Below, piece by piece: positions 53,845 to 64,000 of a DNA stretch of 64,000 nt. Every line of letters starts with the position of its first letter. The stretch's first letter is position 1. The stretch is from Batillaria attramentaria. Its lineage: Eukaryota > Mollusca > Gastropoda > Batillariidae. The stretch spans positions 2,080,501-2,144,500 of the forward strand of contig JACVVK020000060.1 of the NCBI GenBank assembly GCA_018292915.2. Reading direction: 5' to 3'. The translations under genes were made by a program, and so were the position numbers. Below the pieces are notes generated by a model. That model made no database searches and was not told the DNA's origin. It saw nothing but the letters and a program-made list of their open reading frames with translations.

Positions 53845-54221
53845 CAGGCTGGGAAATTGCTGAGGAAAACAAAAGACTGAAAGCTAGGCTGGGGTGCAAA
53901 GGCAGTGCCCTGCTGGGGGACCATGGGGACAAGGCCCCACTTCAGAAAACAAATTTTAGCATTTTTAAAGGCATTTAGCAGCCTCTCCTGACACCCAAAA
54001 GTAAAATACTGCCTTGGTACTGACATGCACATCTTTAAAAATGAAGCCAGACTGTTCCATATGGCATTACATGTATCATGCATGATGCTAGCCTACATGA
54101 CTGTGTGTGCAACCTTTTTTCCCCCTCCTTTTTTTTTCCCTGAAATTTTTTTTTTTTTTTTTTCAGAAAGGATAGGAAATATGGCAGAAAATTGCCAAAT
54201 GACCAAAAATTCCCCAGCCTG
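53845..54221 (+). mobile_element. Inverted-repeat element A, copy 2 (intact, 377 bp)
   Basis: Terminal repeats CAGGCTGGGAAATT and AATTCCCCAGCCTG differ at one base. The flanking 6-bp duplication GCATAT (53839-53844, 54222-54227) marks the insertion. It lies in the gene 2 3' UTR. It contains pyrimidine-rich tracts but no coding sequence. Confidence 0.82.
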
Positions 54222-54472
54222 GCATATTGATGTTTGTAACTATCCTCTTAGCAAGGAATATTACCTGCACTCTCTGGCTTCTGTCCACTCTAAAGATTGA
54301 ATGAGGGAACACATCATGTAGGAAGGCAAACCAGAATGGATTCTCTCTCTTCCATATTTCACACATTGTTGAATAGTTTTTTCCGCTAGTGAAGACTTTC
54401 TAACTACTGATCGTAGGAGAGGAGTTCATACCTGTTTGTGAGACTGCAATTTCATATTGCCATGTAAATAAC

Positions 54473-54512
54473 CACTTGCTCAGTATGTATGTTAGCATAT
54501 GACCTGTAAATA
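54473..54512 (+). promoter_or_regulatory. Paired Pumilio-type sites in gene 2 3' UTR
   Basis: TGTAAATA at 54473-54480 and again at 54505-54512; further copies at 55918-55925 and 56813-56820. All lie on the coding strand downstream of the gene 2 stop. Confidence 0.45.
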
Positions 54513-57500
54513 TGTACAAAGCAGAATGCATTCAATTACATGTACCACTGCTGACCAACAGTACTTGTTTAGACAGTTGTTCTGCACGCTGTTTCTCCTA
54601 CACTGTACCACGGACTGAAAACATATGAACCACGCACAGTTTCGCCAAGTTGTGCTGTAAAATCTTCGTTGCAGGGACCAGATGTATCAGTTGATTCTGC
54701 TGATTTTATCTGTATCCATTAATTGTTCACAGTTCTGCTCTCAGTGGAAAACAAGGCTGCAACTCACCAGTATATTAATTTTGTCTACTTTTCTTGGGAT
54801 CAAAACATTTTTTTTTTCTCCACTTTTTGTCCTGTCAGTGTAATATTTTCTTTATCTTTGAAATACAGTAAGGTATATATGCGTCTTATCCTTTTGGGGG
54901 CAAGTCTGCATTTGCCTACCTAAATACTGCAGGTTATGTTATTTAGACTTAGTAGAAAACATGTAAGTTTGCAGTTGAGCCCTTTTTCCTACAAAATATT
55001 TATTGTGTGGCATTTTACAGCAGAACTGTGCTGACAACTGCTAACTTGCTATGCAGGCAAACTTGACAGAAAATGTCTGCAGCTTCCTTAGAAATGCAGC
55101 AGAAAATGCAGTATTTTTTCCTACTGCAAGTTTCAGGGCTTTTTTTTCCAGAGAGGGCAGAATTGTGAGACAGCTGGTTGGCAGAATCAAAATTTGAAGT
55201 ATCTGAGTACACGTATTCTGCAGTTACAGAACATTATCGGAAGATACCAACCTTCTACAAGTTCTAGTCGATTTACAATGAACCGTATATATTTCATCAT
55301 TGGAATGATGGGTCTGGACCTGTAGAGCTCCAGTAATATTTTCTGGTTCTTGAGATTTTATTTATTGGATGTATTGTACAGACAAAACCATTGGTGTGTA
55401 ATTGAATAATTTTCTGCAAAGGAGAAAAGGATGAAGGAGAGAGAAAAAGAAAAAAACCCTCTTGTGTAACACTTTTGTAACACTTTAGCTGCATTGGGGT
55501 TGTCATGGAATTTTAACTGCATTTTTGAGATTAGTGCAGGGTGACATAATTATATCGTCCACTTCTGCGCTATGCTCACATCTCAAGTGGAGTTACACCA
55601 AAATTCCAGAATGACATTAATATCGTATTTTGTACATTACTGTAGCAAAAGATCATGTTCCACTGCCCTGTGAAAGACTCCTTTTGGAACAACAAGTGGT
55701 GATAGGTTATTTATTTGTCAGTGCATTCCAGGTTTTTAAAATAATATTTTCTTTATAAGAACACTTTGTGTGTGGGTTTATACCATGTGCATATAATTCC
55801 TAAAGCTGTGATTTACTTCCGGAAATTTTAAAGCAGTACATGGACATGTATCTGCAGTTGCTTTACTGAGAAGTAATTCTTTAACATGTGTGTTTATGAG
55901 CATGTGCATTTTGCCTGTGTAAATACCCGTGTGCGTAATTATTTGCATCACTTTTGTGAATGTAACATGAAGGTGTGCATTCGTGGACTGAATCAAACCA
56001 GAAGTGAGACAGAGAAAGCATTTACTAGATACACATATCTATGATGGCTGTTGAACAAAACACATCAGACGAGAGAAACCTTTAATTTATATCGTGTGCG
56101 TGACCTGTGAGCAATTTTGACCTTGTTGTGTTCAGTGTATCGTGACTGTTGCTGTAACGTAAGAGCTGTGTAATCTGCTTGTGCGGATCATGGGGTGTTT
56201 TGATCTGAAAGTAGAGGGAACAGAGAATGGGTTGCTCAAAGGAAATGTAGTTATCATATCAGTGAGTTCACAGTGCTTGTGTGACATGCTGTGCTTTGTA
56301 TCGTATTTTGGCATCCAGACGTTAGAAAAGGTGTTGACAGCGGCTGGTCATTTGAAATGGAGAAGAGGCGATGGACTGTTTGACAAATTGCGTAATGAAC
56401 TTTAGTAGATCTGAACAACAACCACCACCACCACGAAACCCGTTAAAAGTGCCCAGACAGTGGACTGTTGAACTTGAGTGATAGATTTAAAAAAAAAACA
56501 ACAACAAAACCTATGGAAAGTGCTCAGATAAGGTGATGATAAAGTTGTTTAGCTCAAGAGGAGTGGTGCAGAAGCAAACAAAATGGTTGCAAACTCGCGT
56601 TTCATGTACATGTAAAAGGCAGCACTACTCTGGCACTATTTTGATTTAAAGGCCCAAGTTGCACGCAATTCAGTTAGTAGGAACGTTTTTGTGGAACTAC
56701 TCGCAGAGTAGCAATATCATTAACCAATAATTATAACATTATTTCCTGTGTGAAATTACCAGTACACTTTACGTAGTTTGCGATTGGTGCTGGAGAACAT
56801 CATGTTGGTACATGTAAATACTGTAGGCGACATGGAGTTGGCCAAGTTTTTCTGTTTCATGTGAGAAACTTATCGGTTAGGTTTAGTCTTCGTTTATTTA
56901 AGTATTCATTTTTAGACTCAAGTGAGCCTGTGTCAAAGGATGGTCATCAGTGTTGAGAGAGATGAGACATGGCTGTACTGACAAAATTTACCTCGTCTCA
57001 GTGGGAAGGTAAATGCAACTTCCCGCCTCTGTATAGCTGCACTGGAATGGAATGGTGATGCAGTCCCTGGATTGTAGTAAATCAGTCATTTGTCATTTGA
57101 TCAGACTGCTTGCACAACCACTGTCCGCTATTTGCTCACAAGGATGAGCTATGTTGGGGAAGGTGGTGGGAGGGGATGTCTGTTTTTTTGTTGTTGGTGC
57201 ATGTTGTAATCTTTTTTCAGCAATTTCTGTTTTGGTTTTATTGCTTTTAGTGAATTGCATAGTGGTAATACATCTAACATTCCATGACTGAGAGGAAGTG
57301 GCGTACCCATTGCGTCCCTCATTTCATTTTGGTGATTTTTAATATTAATGTCTTTTTTTCCCGTTTTCATGTTGAGCGTGATAAGTAAGATATTTTTGAA
57401 GGTTGTGTCAGATGCTTGAGCTATGTTCAGGTGCATCTGTTCTAACAGTGTGAATACAAGAAAGGTTAGTGTATTGCCTGTTAGTATTTGTGAAACATAT

Positions 57501-58081
57501 CGACGTACATGAACAGTTTAATGGGGTATCAAGATTGTGGCTAGATGCTGTAGACTATTAACCCATGATGGTTTTATAACCTATAGTTCAGTGGACCTTT
57601 GAGTCTGTGTTATAAGCCGTTTGAGGGTAACGGTAAGCCCCCCCCCCCCCCCCCCCCAAAGTTCATGATTGTAAAGTCAGTTGGTTTTTTTTTCATCAGA
57701 TATGCTGTCCACATTTTGTAATAATTGTGTTCTTTGCACTTGTAGCTCTTGTGTTTATGATTGACATAAACAACATGTCCATTTTTATGATTTCAATGCT
57801 GCCAGCTTTTTTTTTTTTTTTTTTTGCTTAATGCCATGATTGCAATTTATTGTTTGTTGCCAAAGGAACTTTTAACAGCTTGGAGTGGAGTCATCAAGCT
57901 CATTGTTTATGATCTCCAACGAAAATGCTTTCAGCCTGCGTATGATATGAAATATACCCTATCTGAGGTGGTTGTGTGTTGCACTGATCACCTGGGAGGT
58001 AAGACCATGACACAATGTTGCTAGAGGGATAGCATCTCATCTGTCTGTGTTCTTCAAACTTTTATTTTCACTTTTTTCTGT

Positions 58082-58087
58082 ATTAAA
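58082..58087 (+). terminator. Possible poly(A) signal ATTAAA for gene 2
   Basis: ATTAAA in ctgtattaaagatatg, 5.7 kb after the gene 2 stop. I saw no canonical AATAAA between the stop and this point, so the 3' UTR may run through 52345-58110. Low certainty without transcript ends. Confidence 0.3.
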
Positions 58088-58303
58088 GATATGAAAATCA
58101 TTGCTTTTGTTCAGCCGTTTACCATCGAGGGTGCGTGTGTTTTGGGTGTTCAGGATTCATCTGTCGTGAAGTAGCAGAACTGATGTCAAATATTAAACAT
58201 TTCAAGTTCATGTTTAAACTGACACACTGACAAACAGTACATTCATGATTATGTATGTGTGAAGCAAATTTCACAGTATGCATTTAAAGATATCAAAGTA
58301 TAC

Positions 58304-58309
58304 TTTATT
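58304..58309 (-). terminator. Poly(A) signal AATAAA for AKIP1
   Basis: TTTATT on the + strand reads AATAAA on the minus strand, 1.33 kb after the AKIP1 stop codon. It gives a plausible 3' UTR of 58290-59643 that ends about 200 bp from the likely end of the converging gene 2 transcript. Confidence 0.5.
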
Positions 58310-59643
58310 AAGATCAAGATTAAATCAAGTAATATGCATACTGACAAAGGAAGACAATCCACTGAATCATTACATTTCCTCAAAATATTGGTATCTCTCT
58401 AAGTTTGGAGCAGTGAATATCTCTGAGTTGTCTGCACAGCAGCTTTGAACACACACCAATAATACAAACACAAATTCCAGTATCATAGCTTCCACAGACA
58501 AGGCTGAGTATAAAAGTGAACACATGACTACTGGTAACCACTATAAGGTGAAAAGTATTCAACAGTAATTCTACGGTCATCATCAATAAGCAAAAACACC
58601 AATAATTTCATAAGGCTGAGAGAGTTAAAAACCTCTGAACACATTGGGGCATAATGAACACTTCTACAGAATGGTCTATATAAGTATATGTGTAGAAGGG
58701 GCAGAGAAAAAGTATATATGAGTAAATGCACTTGTATGATTAATGTACTGAGTTGCCAATCGAAAGATCTGAAAACCCATCAACAAATATCCAGAAATGT
58801 GCCAGGTGTATACATGTACATGTGTATCAAAACGGACCAAGGCAATGAACACAATTTACAGGAAAGCAGGGGCATACCTGAATTTAACACTTTGTGAAAA
58901 AGAGACTTCTTGTGTTCCTGTTACAATGTGCTGTGCATGTGAATTTACATCAGACAAAAAATTAATGCTATGGGCTTGTCCCAACCACAGAACTTAAGTT
59001 AATGCAGACTCAAGGTTTATAAAAAAAATCTATACCGGTATGTTTTAAAAAACACAGCTTGAAAGGCCTTACATGAATCCTTCTGTAGGAAAAAACTTTC
59101 AAAGATCTGTACTGACAGTGAATTTGCAAGACATTCTACATCTCAGAAATTCAGCAGGGTCCTACTGCTTGTATGCACATTAGGTGAGGAAAGACTATGG
59201 TCCAGGCAACACAATCACAGAGTAAGTTAACATGTTATTTGGATATTTGTGACTAGAAATAGAACAACCTTAATGTGGACCGACCATGTTACAAATGTTG
59301 CTTGAAACTGAATCCGCCACTACATCACAGCTGACTACAAAGTAGACTCCGGAAATCATTCTTAAGCTAAGCAGTAGCAAAGTGATAACTTCTTTTTTGT
59401 GCAGCATTGGGCAACTGAAGTACATGCTGCCACTATCTGCTGCCTCTTCACAGATACACCTCAGCACAATGAAAGAACTGAAATGGTCCCAGTGACGTGT
59501 CAAATAAAAATTAAAAGCCATTTAAAAATTGAGCACCAGCGGGCGAGTAAAAACTGCCCCCTTTTTGATTGTATTGTTCAACAGTACCAGTGAGTTGTGT
59601 TGTTCAGGGACTGTCCCAGCAGATTTTTCTTCACCAGTGGTTG

Positions 59644-59787
59644 TCACCAAAGGAAGTCTAGGCATACTGAGCCACCGTCATGAACACTCACAACATCTGT
59701 CCGAACTGGTGGGGAGTCCCATGGTCCTGCCGATACAGCGTAACTGCCAGGGGGGACAGATACGGTGACACATTCCACATGCTGAAA
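59644..59787 (-). CDS. AKIP1: AKIP1 last exon
   Basis: The exon has 47 codons plus TGA; acceptor ttcctttgcag. It encodes FQHVECVTVSVPPGSYAVSA and GPWDSPPVRTDVVSVHDGGS, ending VCLDFLW. The PPGSYAVSAG...DVVSVHDGGSV.LDF pattern is the C-terminal beta domain of AKIP1. One alternative frame is also open, but it does not continue the phase of the preceding exon. Confidence 0.85.
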   Translation of the reverse strand, partial: FQHVECVTVSVPPGSYAVSAGPWDSPPVRTDVVSVHDGGSVCLDFLW

Positions 59788-62700
59788 CTGCAAAGGAAGA
59801 AATTGTTCCTTTGTATCACATATCTGAATGAACAATGCTGGTCACCGTCTACATTTCCATTTGTTCACTCATGCATTTTATACAGGTACTGTGAACACCA
59901 ACATGGAGATTTAAACATACACACATACACAAGCAATATTTTCTAGACTGCAACATATAAAAAACCCACGACACAAAACAAAACCAACCGAGCAAAATTT
60001 AAACCCCCCCCCCAAAAAAAACCCCCAAACAAACCCAAAACAAAACAAAAACAAACAATAACCAAATACAAACAAACAAACAAAACCAAAACAACAACAA
60101 AAAACCCAGGACAAAATCAATTTTCCTTCCACAAAATAACCCAATACACCAGAAACAAAGTGAGGGAAAAAAAACCAACCCTAACTCCCAAACCAACAGA
60201 TACACATGAACGGTTCTGAGATCGCAGGTGGATATGTATGCCCAGTAAGCCTGAAACCTATATGAGTAAATCTGTACTTTAAATAACAACCAACCAACCA
60301 AAATGATGAGAAAAAGCAACAAAAAAAAAAAACCAAAAGCAAACAACAGCAGCAACAGCAGCCAAGCAAGCTGCTCTGACTTCTGTCAGAACTTCAAATA
60401 AATTATGAAACACAACTAACCGGATTGCCACTGCTGAATTTCTTGGGTTTAGGCACATCACGGTGCTTGTGGAAATTGTTGCAGTGTTGGGTGTCAGCAT
60501 CGTTCAGTTCACAAGGCTCACAGCTTTGGTAATATTCCTAGGGTGAACGAAACAGAACACAACATGCTTAAGAACTTACACTTCTGTAGCGTGTGTACCA
60601 GAAGATATGCTGATATTTATCCCAAATCATAAATAGAACTGTCATTAAGTGCAGCTGTTGATGCTGAACGTCAATTCAATACAGAGAGGCTAGATAGAAA
60701 TCAACGGTCAGTAAAAGCTAACAAACAGCTGAAATGTTGAAAAAGTTGAGTGAAATGTCTTTTTCTGAAAGCCTCCTACAGATCTGGTAAAGCCAGCTCT
60801 TAAAATTAATGTTGAAAAGTTGAGTGAAATGTCTTTTTCTGAAAGCCTCCTACAGATTTGGTAAAGCCAGCTCTTGAATGTTGAAAAGTTGAGTGAAATG
60901 TTTTTTTCTGAAAGCCTCCTGCAGATTTGGTAAAGCCAGCTCTTAAATGTTGAAAAGTTGAGTGAAATGTCTTTTTCTGAAAGCCTCCTGCAGATTTGGT
61001 AAAGCCAGCTCTTAAATGTTGAAAAGTTGAGTGAAATGTCTTTTTCTGAAAGCCTCCTACAGATTTGGTAAAGCCAGCTCTTAAATGTTGAAAAGTTGAG
61101 TGAAATGTCTTTTTCTGAAAGCCTCCTACAGATCTGGTAAAGCCAGATCTTAAATGTTGAAAAGTAACAGTTGAGTGAAATGTCTTTTTCTGAAAGCCTC
61201 CTACAGATCTGGTAATGCCAGCTCTTAAATGTTGAAAAGTTGAGTGAAATGTCTTTTTCTGAAAGCCTCCTACAGATCTGGTAAAGCCAGCTCTTAAAAT
61301 TAATGTTGAAAAGTTGAGTGAAATGTCTTTTTCTGAAAGCCTCCTACAGATCTGGTAAAGCCAGCTCTTACATGTTGAAAAGTTGAGTGAAATGTCATTT
61401 TCTGAAAGCCTCCTACAGATCTGGTAAAGCCAGCTCTTAACAGGGCACTGTGGACTGCCACAGTGGCTGTGCACATGTGACACAGCCGTGATCACAGCAA
61501 TGGTTATTCAAAATCTTACTAGCTGTTACTGTGAGTTTCACAGTAAATTCTGACCATTCTGATTGGTTCCTTTTTTTTTTTTTTCTCGAGGATATTCTAT
61601 ATCATGTGGTGCACAAAGACGGTGGACACAACTTGTATAAGCTAGGATATCGTGCCGATTCAAAGATTCAGTGGTAGATATTACTGTAAATAATGGTTTT
61701 CATCGCGCCTTTGAGTCAGGCTGATCAGATAGGGTAGTGTTCATCTCACTTTTATTACCAAAGTTGATGAAAATACATGGAAATATTTTAATAACGCTGT
61801 TTTTTGTGTCAGCAGTAAGCATCCGCTAGCTTTGTGAAAAACGTGAGGTGAGTGATCTGCAGCCCTTCAGTTTATAGTTAGCACACACACCACGTGCAGC
61901 GACTGTGATGCGCTCATACGTGTTCCCCTCCCTGTGTCTGGTTAGTACCCTGCTTAAGTGAGGAAATCCTTCCATGACCAGACCAGATGCCACGAAAAAC
62001 TGGTACATCACTACATGTACTGTATACATCGCAGCTTGACCTGGGGTCTCAACCCATGCTTCACTATGACAGTGGAGACCATTGTTTGAAGTTGCTGAAA
62101 TACAATGTGCCACCTATTGAGCAGGGCTTAACTCTTTGACATCGCGAGCTTGGCCAGTGACCTACTTCCCTGCTGACGCGCATGCAGCTGCTGGCCGTTT
62201 AGGGTGACACGAATCGGTTCGCGGCTCGGTGCCTACGGCTGTTGAGAGTGACGCGAGCCGGCTCGCGTCCCGATGCGTAAAGGTTAACACGGTCCATGAT
62301 CCAAAAGGAGGATGAGCCTGTAGCACCGAGTGATGAAGTGACAAAGCCACGAGCGCACATCTCTGTTATGCTAGGGATGTTTGAGGGCATGCTCAGACGT
62401 GTTTTTTTGTGTGTGTGTTTTTGTTTGTTTGTTTGTTTTTGGTTTAAAATACAGTAATACTAAAATCTGTGCAATTTGATTTTAAGTGCTTCAGAGGAAG
62501 AAATACTTTTCTGGAGGAAAATGTTTAGAATTTTGATAAATTTTGTATTACCCCCCCCCCCCCCCCCAAATTTGTAAAATATTACCCCCCTTTTCCTGTT
62601 TTACATGCAGTTAAAACTTATCCCTCCTACTCCCCCAGCGCTACGAGCATGCTGCACATGGAGTTTTTTTTTCAGTGCATTTACAAGGCATCATCATCAT

Positions 62701-63198
62701 CATCATCATCATCATTTGACTAAAATCTGTGCAATCTGGTATGATTTTAAGTGCTTCAGAGGAGGAAACACACTTTTTGGGGGGGGGGGGGGGGGGGAAG
62801 GAAAATTTTTATGCAATGGTGGAAATCTGCCGAAAGGCGGAAAATTTTCAGTGCTAACCGAGCTAACTACTGTACTGTTTACTCCAGGGACCCCCCCCCC
62901 CCCACCTGTACTGTTTACTCCAGGGACCCCCCCACCTGTACTGTTTACTCCAGGGACCCCCCCCACCTGTACTGTTTACTCCAGGGACCCCCCCACCTGT
63001 ACTGTTTACTCCAGGGACCCCCCCACCCCCCTACACACACATTAAAAAAAACAACAAAACAATTCCTGCATTACCAGGTATCCATTTTGGGTTATATAAA
63101 TTTACAAGTACACTCATACTGACTCGGCACTGCCTTGAGATCATTGCCAGGGAGTCCATTGTTGATCTGTACGCTCCTTCCAGACTGGTGTGGTGACG
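59644..63198 (-). CDS. AKIP1: A-kinase-interacting protein 1 (AKIP1), last three exons
   Basis: Minus-strand exons 63124-63198, 60421-60537 and 59644-59787 are all phase 0 and join without a stop to 111 residues plus TGA. The order is TSLEGAYRSTMDSLAMISRQ, then CREYYQSCEPCELNDADTQH and a HKHRDVP segment, then a C-terminal domain with VTVSVPPGSYAVSAG, DVVSVHDGGSVCLDFLW and stop. This matches the AKIP1 plan as I recall it: an FRTMAEFM..QC.KYY helix, an H.YR.HR segment, and a final PGTYSVT..THVV.V..GQSVDL beta domain. AKIP1 binds the PKA catalytic subunit and affects NF-kB/PKA signalling in vertebrates. The N-terminal exon or exons were not found and should lie beyond 64000. Assignment rests on motif order, not on a search. 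Confidence 0.8.
59788..60420. other. AKIP1 last intron
   Basis: A/C-rich low-complexity block at 59960-60120 (minus-strand Phe-rich frames are artefacts); no other feature. Confidence 0.65.
60421..60537 (-). CDS. AKIP1: AKIP1 internal exon
   Basis: The exon has 117 nt (39 codons), phase 0/0: acceptor gttcaccctag, donor CCG|GTTAGT. It encodes EYYQSCEPCELNDADTQHCN, then NFHKHRDVPKPKKFSSGNP. Both other frames hit stops within it. The Tyr-Tyr start and the H..HKHR motif parallel the KYYSS..H.YRYHR part of AKIP1. It is not visible as an ATG-started frame. Confidence 0.8.
60733..61440. repeat. Minisatellite, about 10 copies of 69 bp
   Basis: The unit starts ATGTTGAAAAGTTGAGTGAA, with CTTTTTCTGAAAGCC and GGTAAAGCCAGCTC. 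Copies are nearly identical, with small indels (for example taacag near 61166). Because 69 is a multiple of 3, it leaves a long open minus-strand frame of 23-residue repeats. I regard that as non-coding intron of AKIP1. Confidence 0.9.
61868..62130 (-). mobile_element. tRNA-derived SINE, family 3, copy 2 (diverged)
   Basis: Shares with the copy at 44310 the stretch around agct(t/c)gacctggg..t(c)..aaccca(t/c)gcttca and the spacing to the tRNA-like end. The B box is mutated (GGTTGAGACCC). It lies in an AKIP1 intron in the gene's own orientation. Confidence 0.55.
62870..63027. repeat. Tandem repeat of about 30 bp, 5 copies
   Basis: The unit has CTGTACTGTTTACTCCAGGG followed by a C tract of variable length (7-13). 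It lies in an AKIP1 intron just after the exon at 63124. It creates spurious frames on both strands. Confidence 0.9.
63124..63198 (-). CDS. AKIP1: AKIP1 internal exon
   Basis: The exon has 75 nt (25 codons) on the minus strand: acceptor tctttcag before 63198, donor CGA|GTCAGT after 63124. It encodes RHHTSLEGAYRSTMDSLAMI and then SRQCR. The open frame continues past 63124 to a second possible donor, but only the GTCAGT donor leaves phase 0 and joins the next exon at EYYQ. The longer donor would create an immediate stop. Confidence 0.78.
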
Positions 63199-64000
63199 CT
63201 GAAAGAAAGAAAAAAAATCAGTAACATGTCTTACTAACATAACTCTGCCTGCCTCACTTCAAAGCTGATTCTGGATTCTGGCTTACATATTCCCAGCTCC
63301 AGCCATGATGTCTTGAGCAAGAATATCATTTGCAATGTTAAAATGCTGGCACTCTGATCATTCCAGATGGGAAGCAAATTTGTAGTTGTACTGACTCATG
63401 AAAGTCTGAAGAAGGTGGTTATGTTCCCTTCTGCTATTGCTAGCCATGATCACATGCACAGACTCTTTTTTTTTTCATTACTGTAGCAAGAGAAATTAAT
63501 CCTATGAAGACAGTGTGACGATCCACATGGTGTAATACTTGAACACAGTCAGAAAAGCAAGCCACCCTAAATCTCATCCAAGCAGATGACTATGGGTGTG
63601 TTTAACCCTGGAACGCCAACCCCCCCCCCCCCCCCCCCCACCACCATCACCAAGTACCTGCATAGCTGCCCACCCCAGAAAAACAATGAACATATCCCGC
63701 AGGGAGGGATGGGAGGTTGCTGCTCCGTTGGCTGTCAAAGCCAAAAACACGATCAGAAGCGAGTGATTTAATCAAAGAAGCGACTTAGTCTACTGAACAG
63801 TTGGATGACAAACTTTCATGTTTGACAAGTGTGATGGACAGCACAGCAGTCACTATTGCAGTTCCGTGGCAAGCGCCAGTCAAGGGTACAAAACAACAGT
63901 TGAATGACCGGTAGCTTTCCGAATTTGAAGGGTGCTAGTTTGAACGCAGAGATTTCCATACTTGGGTCTGGCCCTTTGATTTTACAAAATGACCCTCTGA
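63199..64000. other. AKIP1 upstream intron (end of window)
   Basis: C tract at 63620-63639. No N-terminal AKIP1 exon recognised; it should lie further on. Confidence 0.5.

Larger units (their letters stand above)
52345..58100 (+). other. Probable 3' UTR of gene 2
   Basis: A/T-rich with no credible coding frame. Holds element A copy 2, an 18-bp duplication, four TGTAAATA sites and a C tract at 57639-57657. Extent is inferred from the lack of an earlier AATAAA. Confidence 0.4.
60538..63123. other. AKIP1 intron
   Basis: 69-bp minisatellite, reversed SINE, C tract at 62551-62567, (ATC)n at 62690-62714, G tract at 62779-62797 and the 30-bp repeat. No exon seen. Confidence 0.65.

Noticed and set aside
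60733..61440. CRISPR-like array
   Set aside because: Tandem units are contiguous with no unique spacers, and the DNA is animal.
60806..61495. 229-codon minus-strand reading frame of 23-residue repeats
   Set aside because: Direct product of a 69-bp minisatellite inside an AKIP1 intron; no start context, no domain, no splice logic.
62605..63045. Pro/Thr/Gly-rich frames on both strands
   Set aside because: Made by the 30-bp repeat with C tracts and by the (ATC)n repeat.
63031..63123. Extension of the AKIP1 exon to the later donor at 63078
   Set aside because: Leaves one base over and puts the next exon into a frame with an immediate stop; the GTCAGT donor at 63123 fits.

Overview
The window is animal (metazoan) genomic DNA: GT-AG introns, long UTR-like stretches, many CA/GT microsatellites, homopolymer tracts, tRNA-derived SINEs and miniature inverted-repeat elements. 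The protein features and repeat style fit a marine lophotrochozoan, most likely a gastropod mollusc. The species is inferred; nothing in the window proves it. There is no bacterial, phage or CRISPR content.

Three genes can be supported. (1) Positions 734-22261, + strand: the 3' two-thirds of a myosin phosphatase targeting subunit gene (PPP1R12A/MYPT1 type). The ankyrin-repeat part lies before the window. Twelve exons join in frame. They include the RRSTQGV inhibitory ROCK site, the second RRSTG site and the C-terminal coiled coil/leucine zipper. Two alternative last exons of exactly 87 nt encode different zipper endings. A separate Ser/Gly/Tyr-rich first exon (12285-12753) splices in phase to the zipper exons and would make a short ankyrin-less isoform. 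(2) Positions 35581-52344, + strand: a six-exon, 458-residue paralogue that has only the RRSTGV site and the C-terminal zipper. (3) Positions 59644-63198, - strand: the last three exons of AKIP1 (A-kinase-interacting protein 1), convergent with gene 2.

Layout. 1-8 kb: MYPT exons, with a nested pair of DNA elements at 5.7-6.6 kb and a reversed SINE at 7.1 kb. 8-16 kb: a large intron holding the alternative first exon, SINEs and microsatellites. 16-22.3 kb: coiled-coil exons and the two last exons. 22.3-31.4 kb: probable long 3' UTR, with three matching hairpins and Pumilio-type sites. 31.4-35.4 kb: intergenic, SINE and low-complexity sequence. 35.6-52.3 kb: paralogue with a 10.5-kb intron containing a SINE, a 414-bp inverted-repeat element and simple repeats. 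52.3-58.1 kb: probable 3' UTR of gene 2, with a 377-bp inverted-repeat element. 58.3-64 kb: AKIP1 on the minus strand, with a 69-bp minisatellite in an intron.

Genes 1 and 2 are related PP1 myosin-phosphatase regulators lying head to tail, so a local duplication followed by loss of the ankyrin half, or birth from a short isoform, is a natural reading. The most unusual signal is the set of three 26-nt hairpins at 26.8-28.6 kb. They share a 14-nt loop, and their stems change sequence while keeping base pairing.
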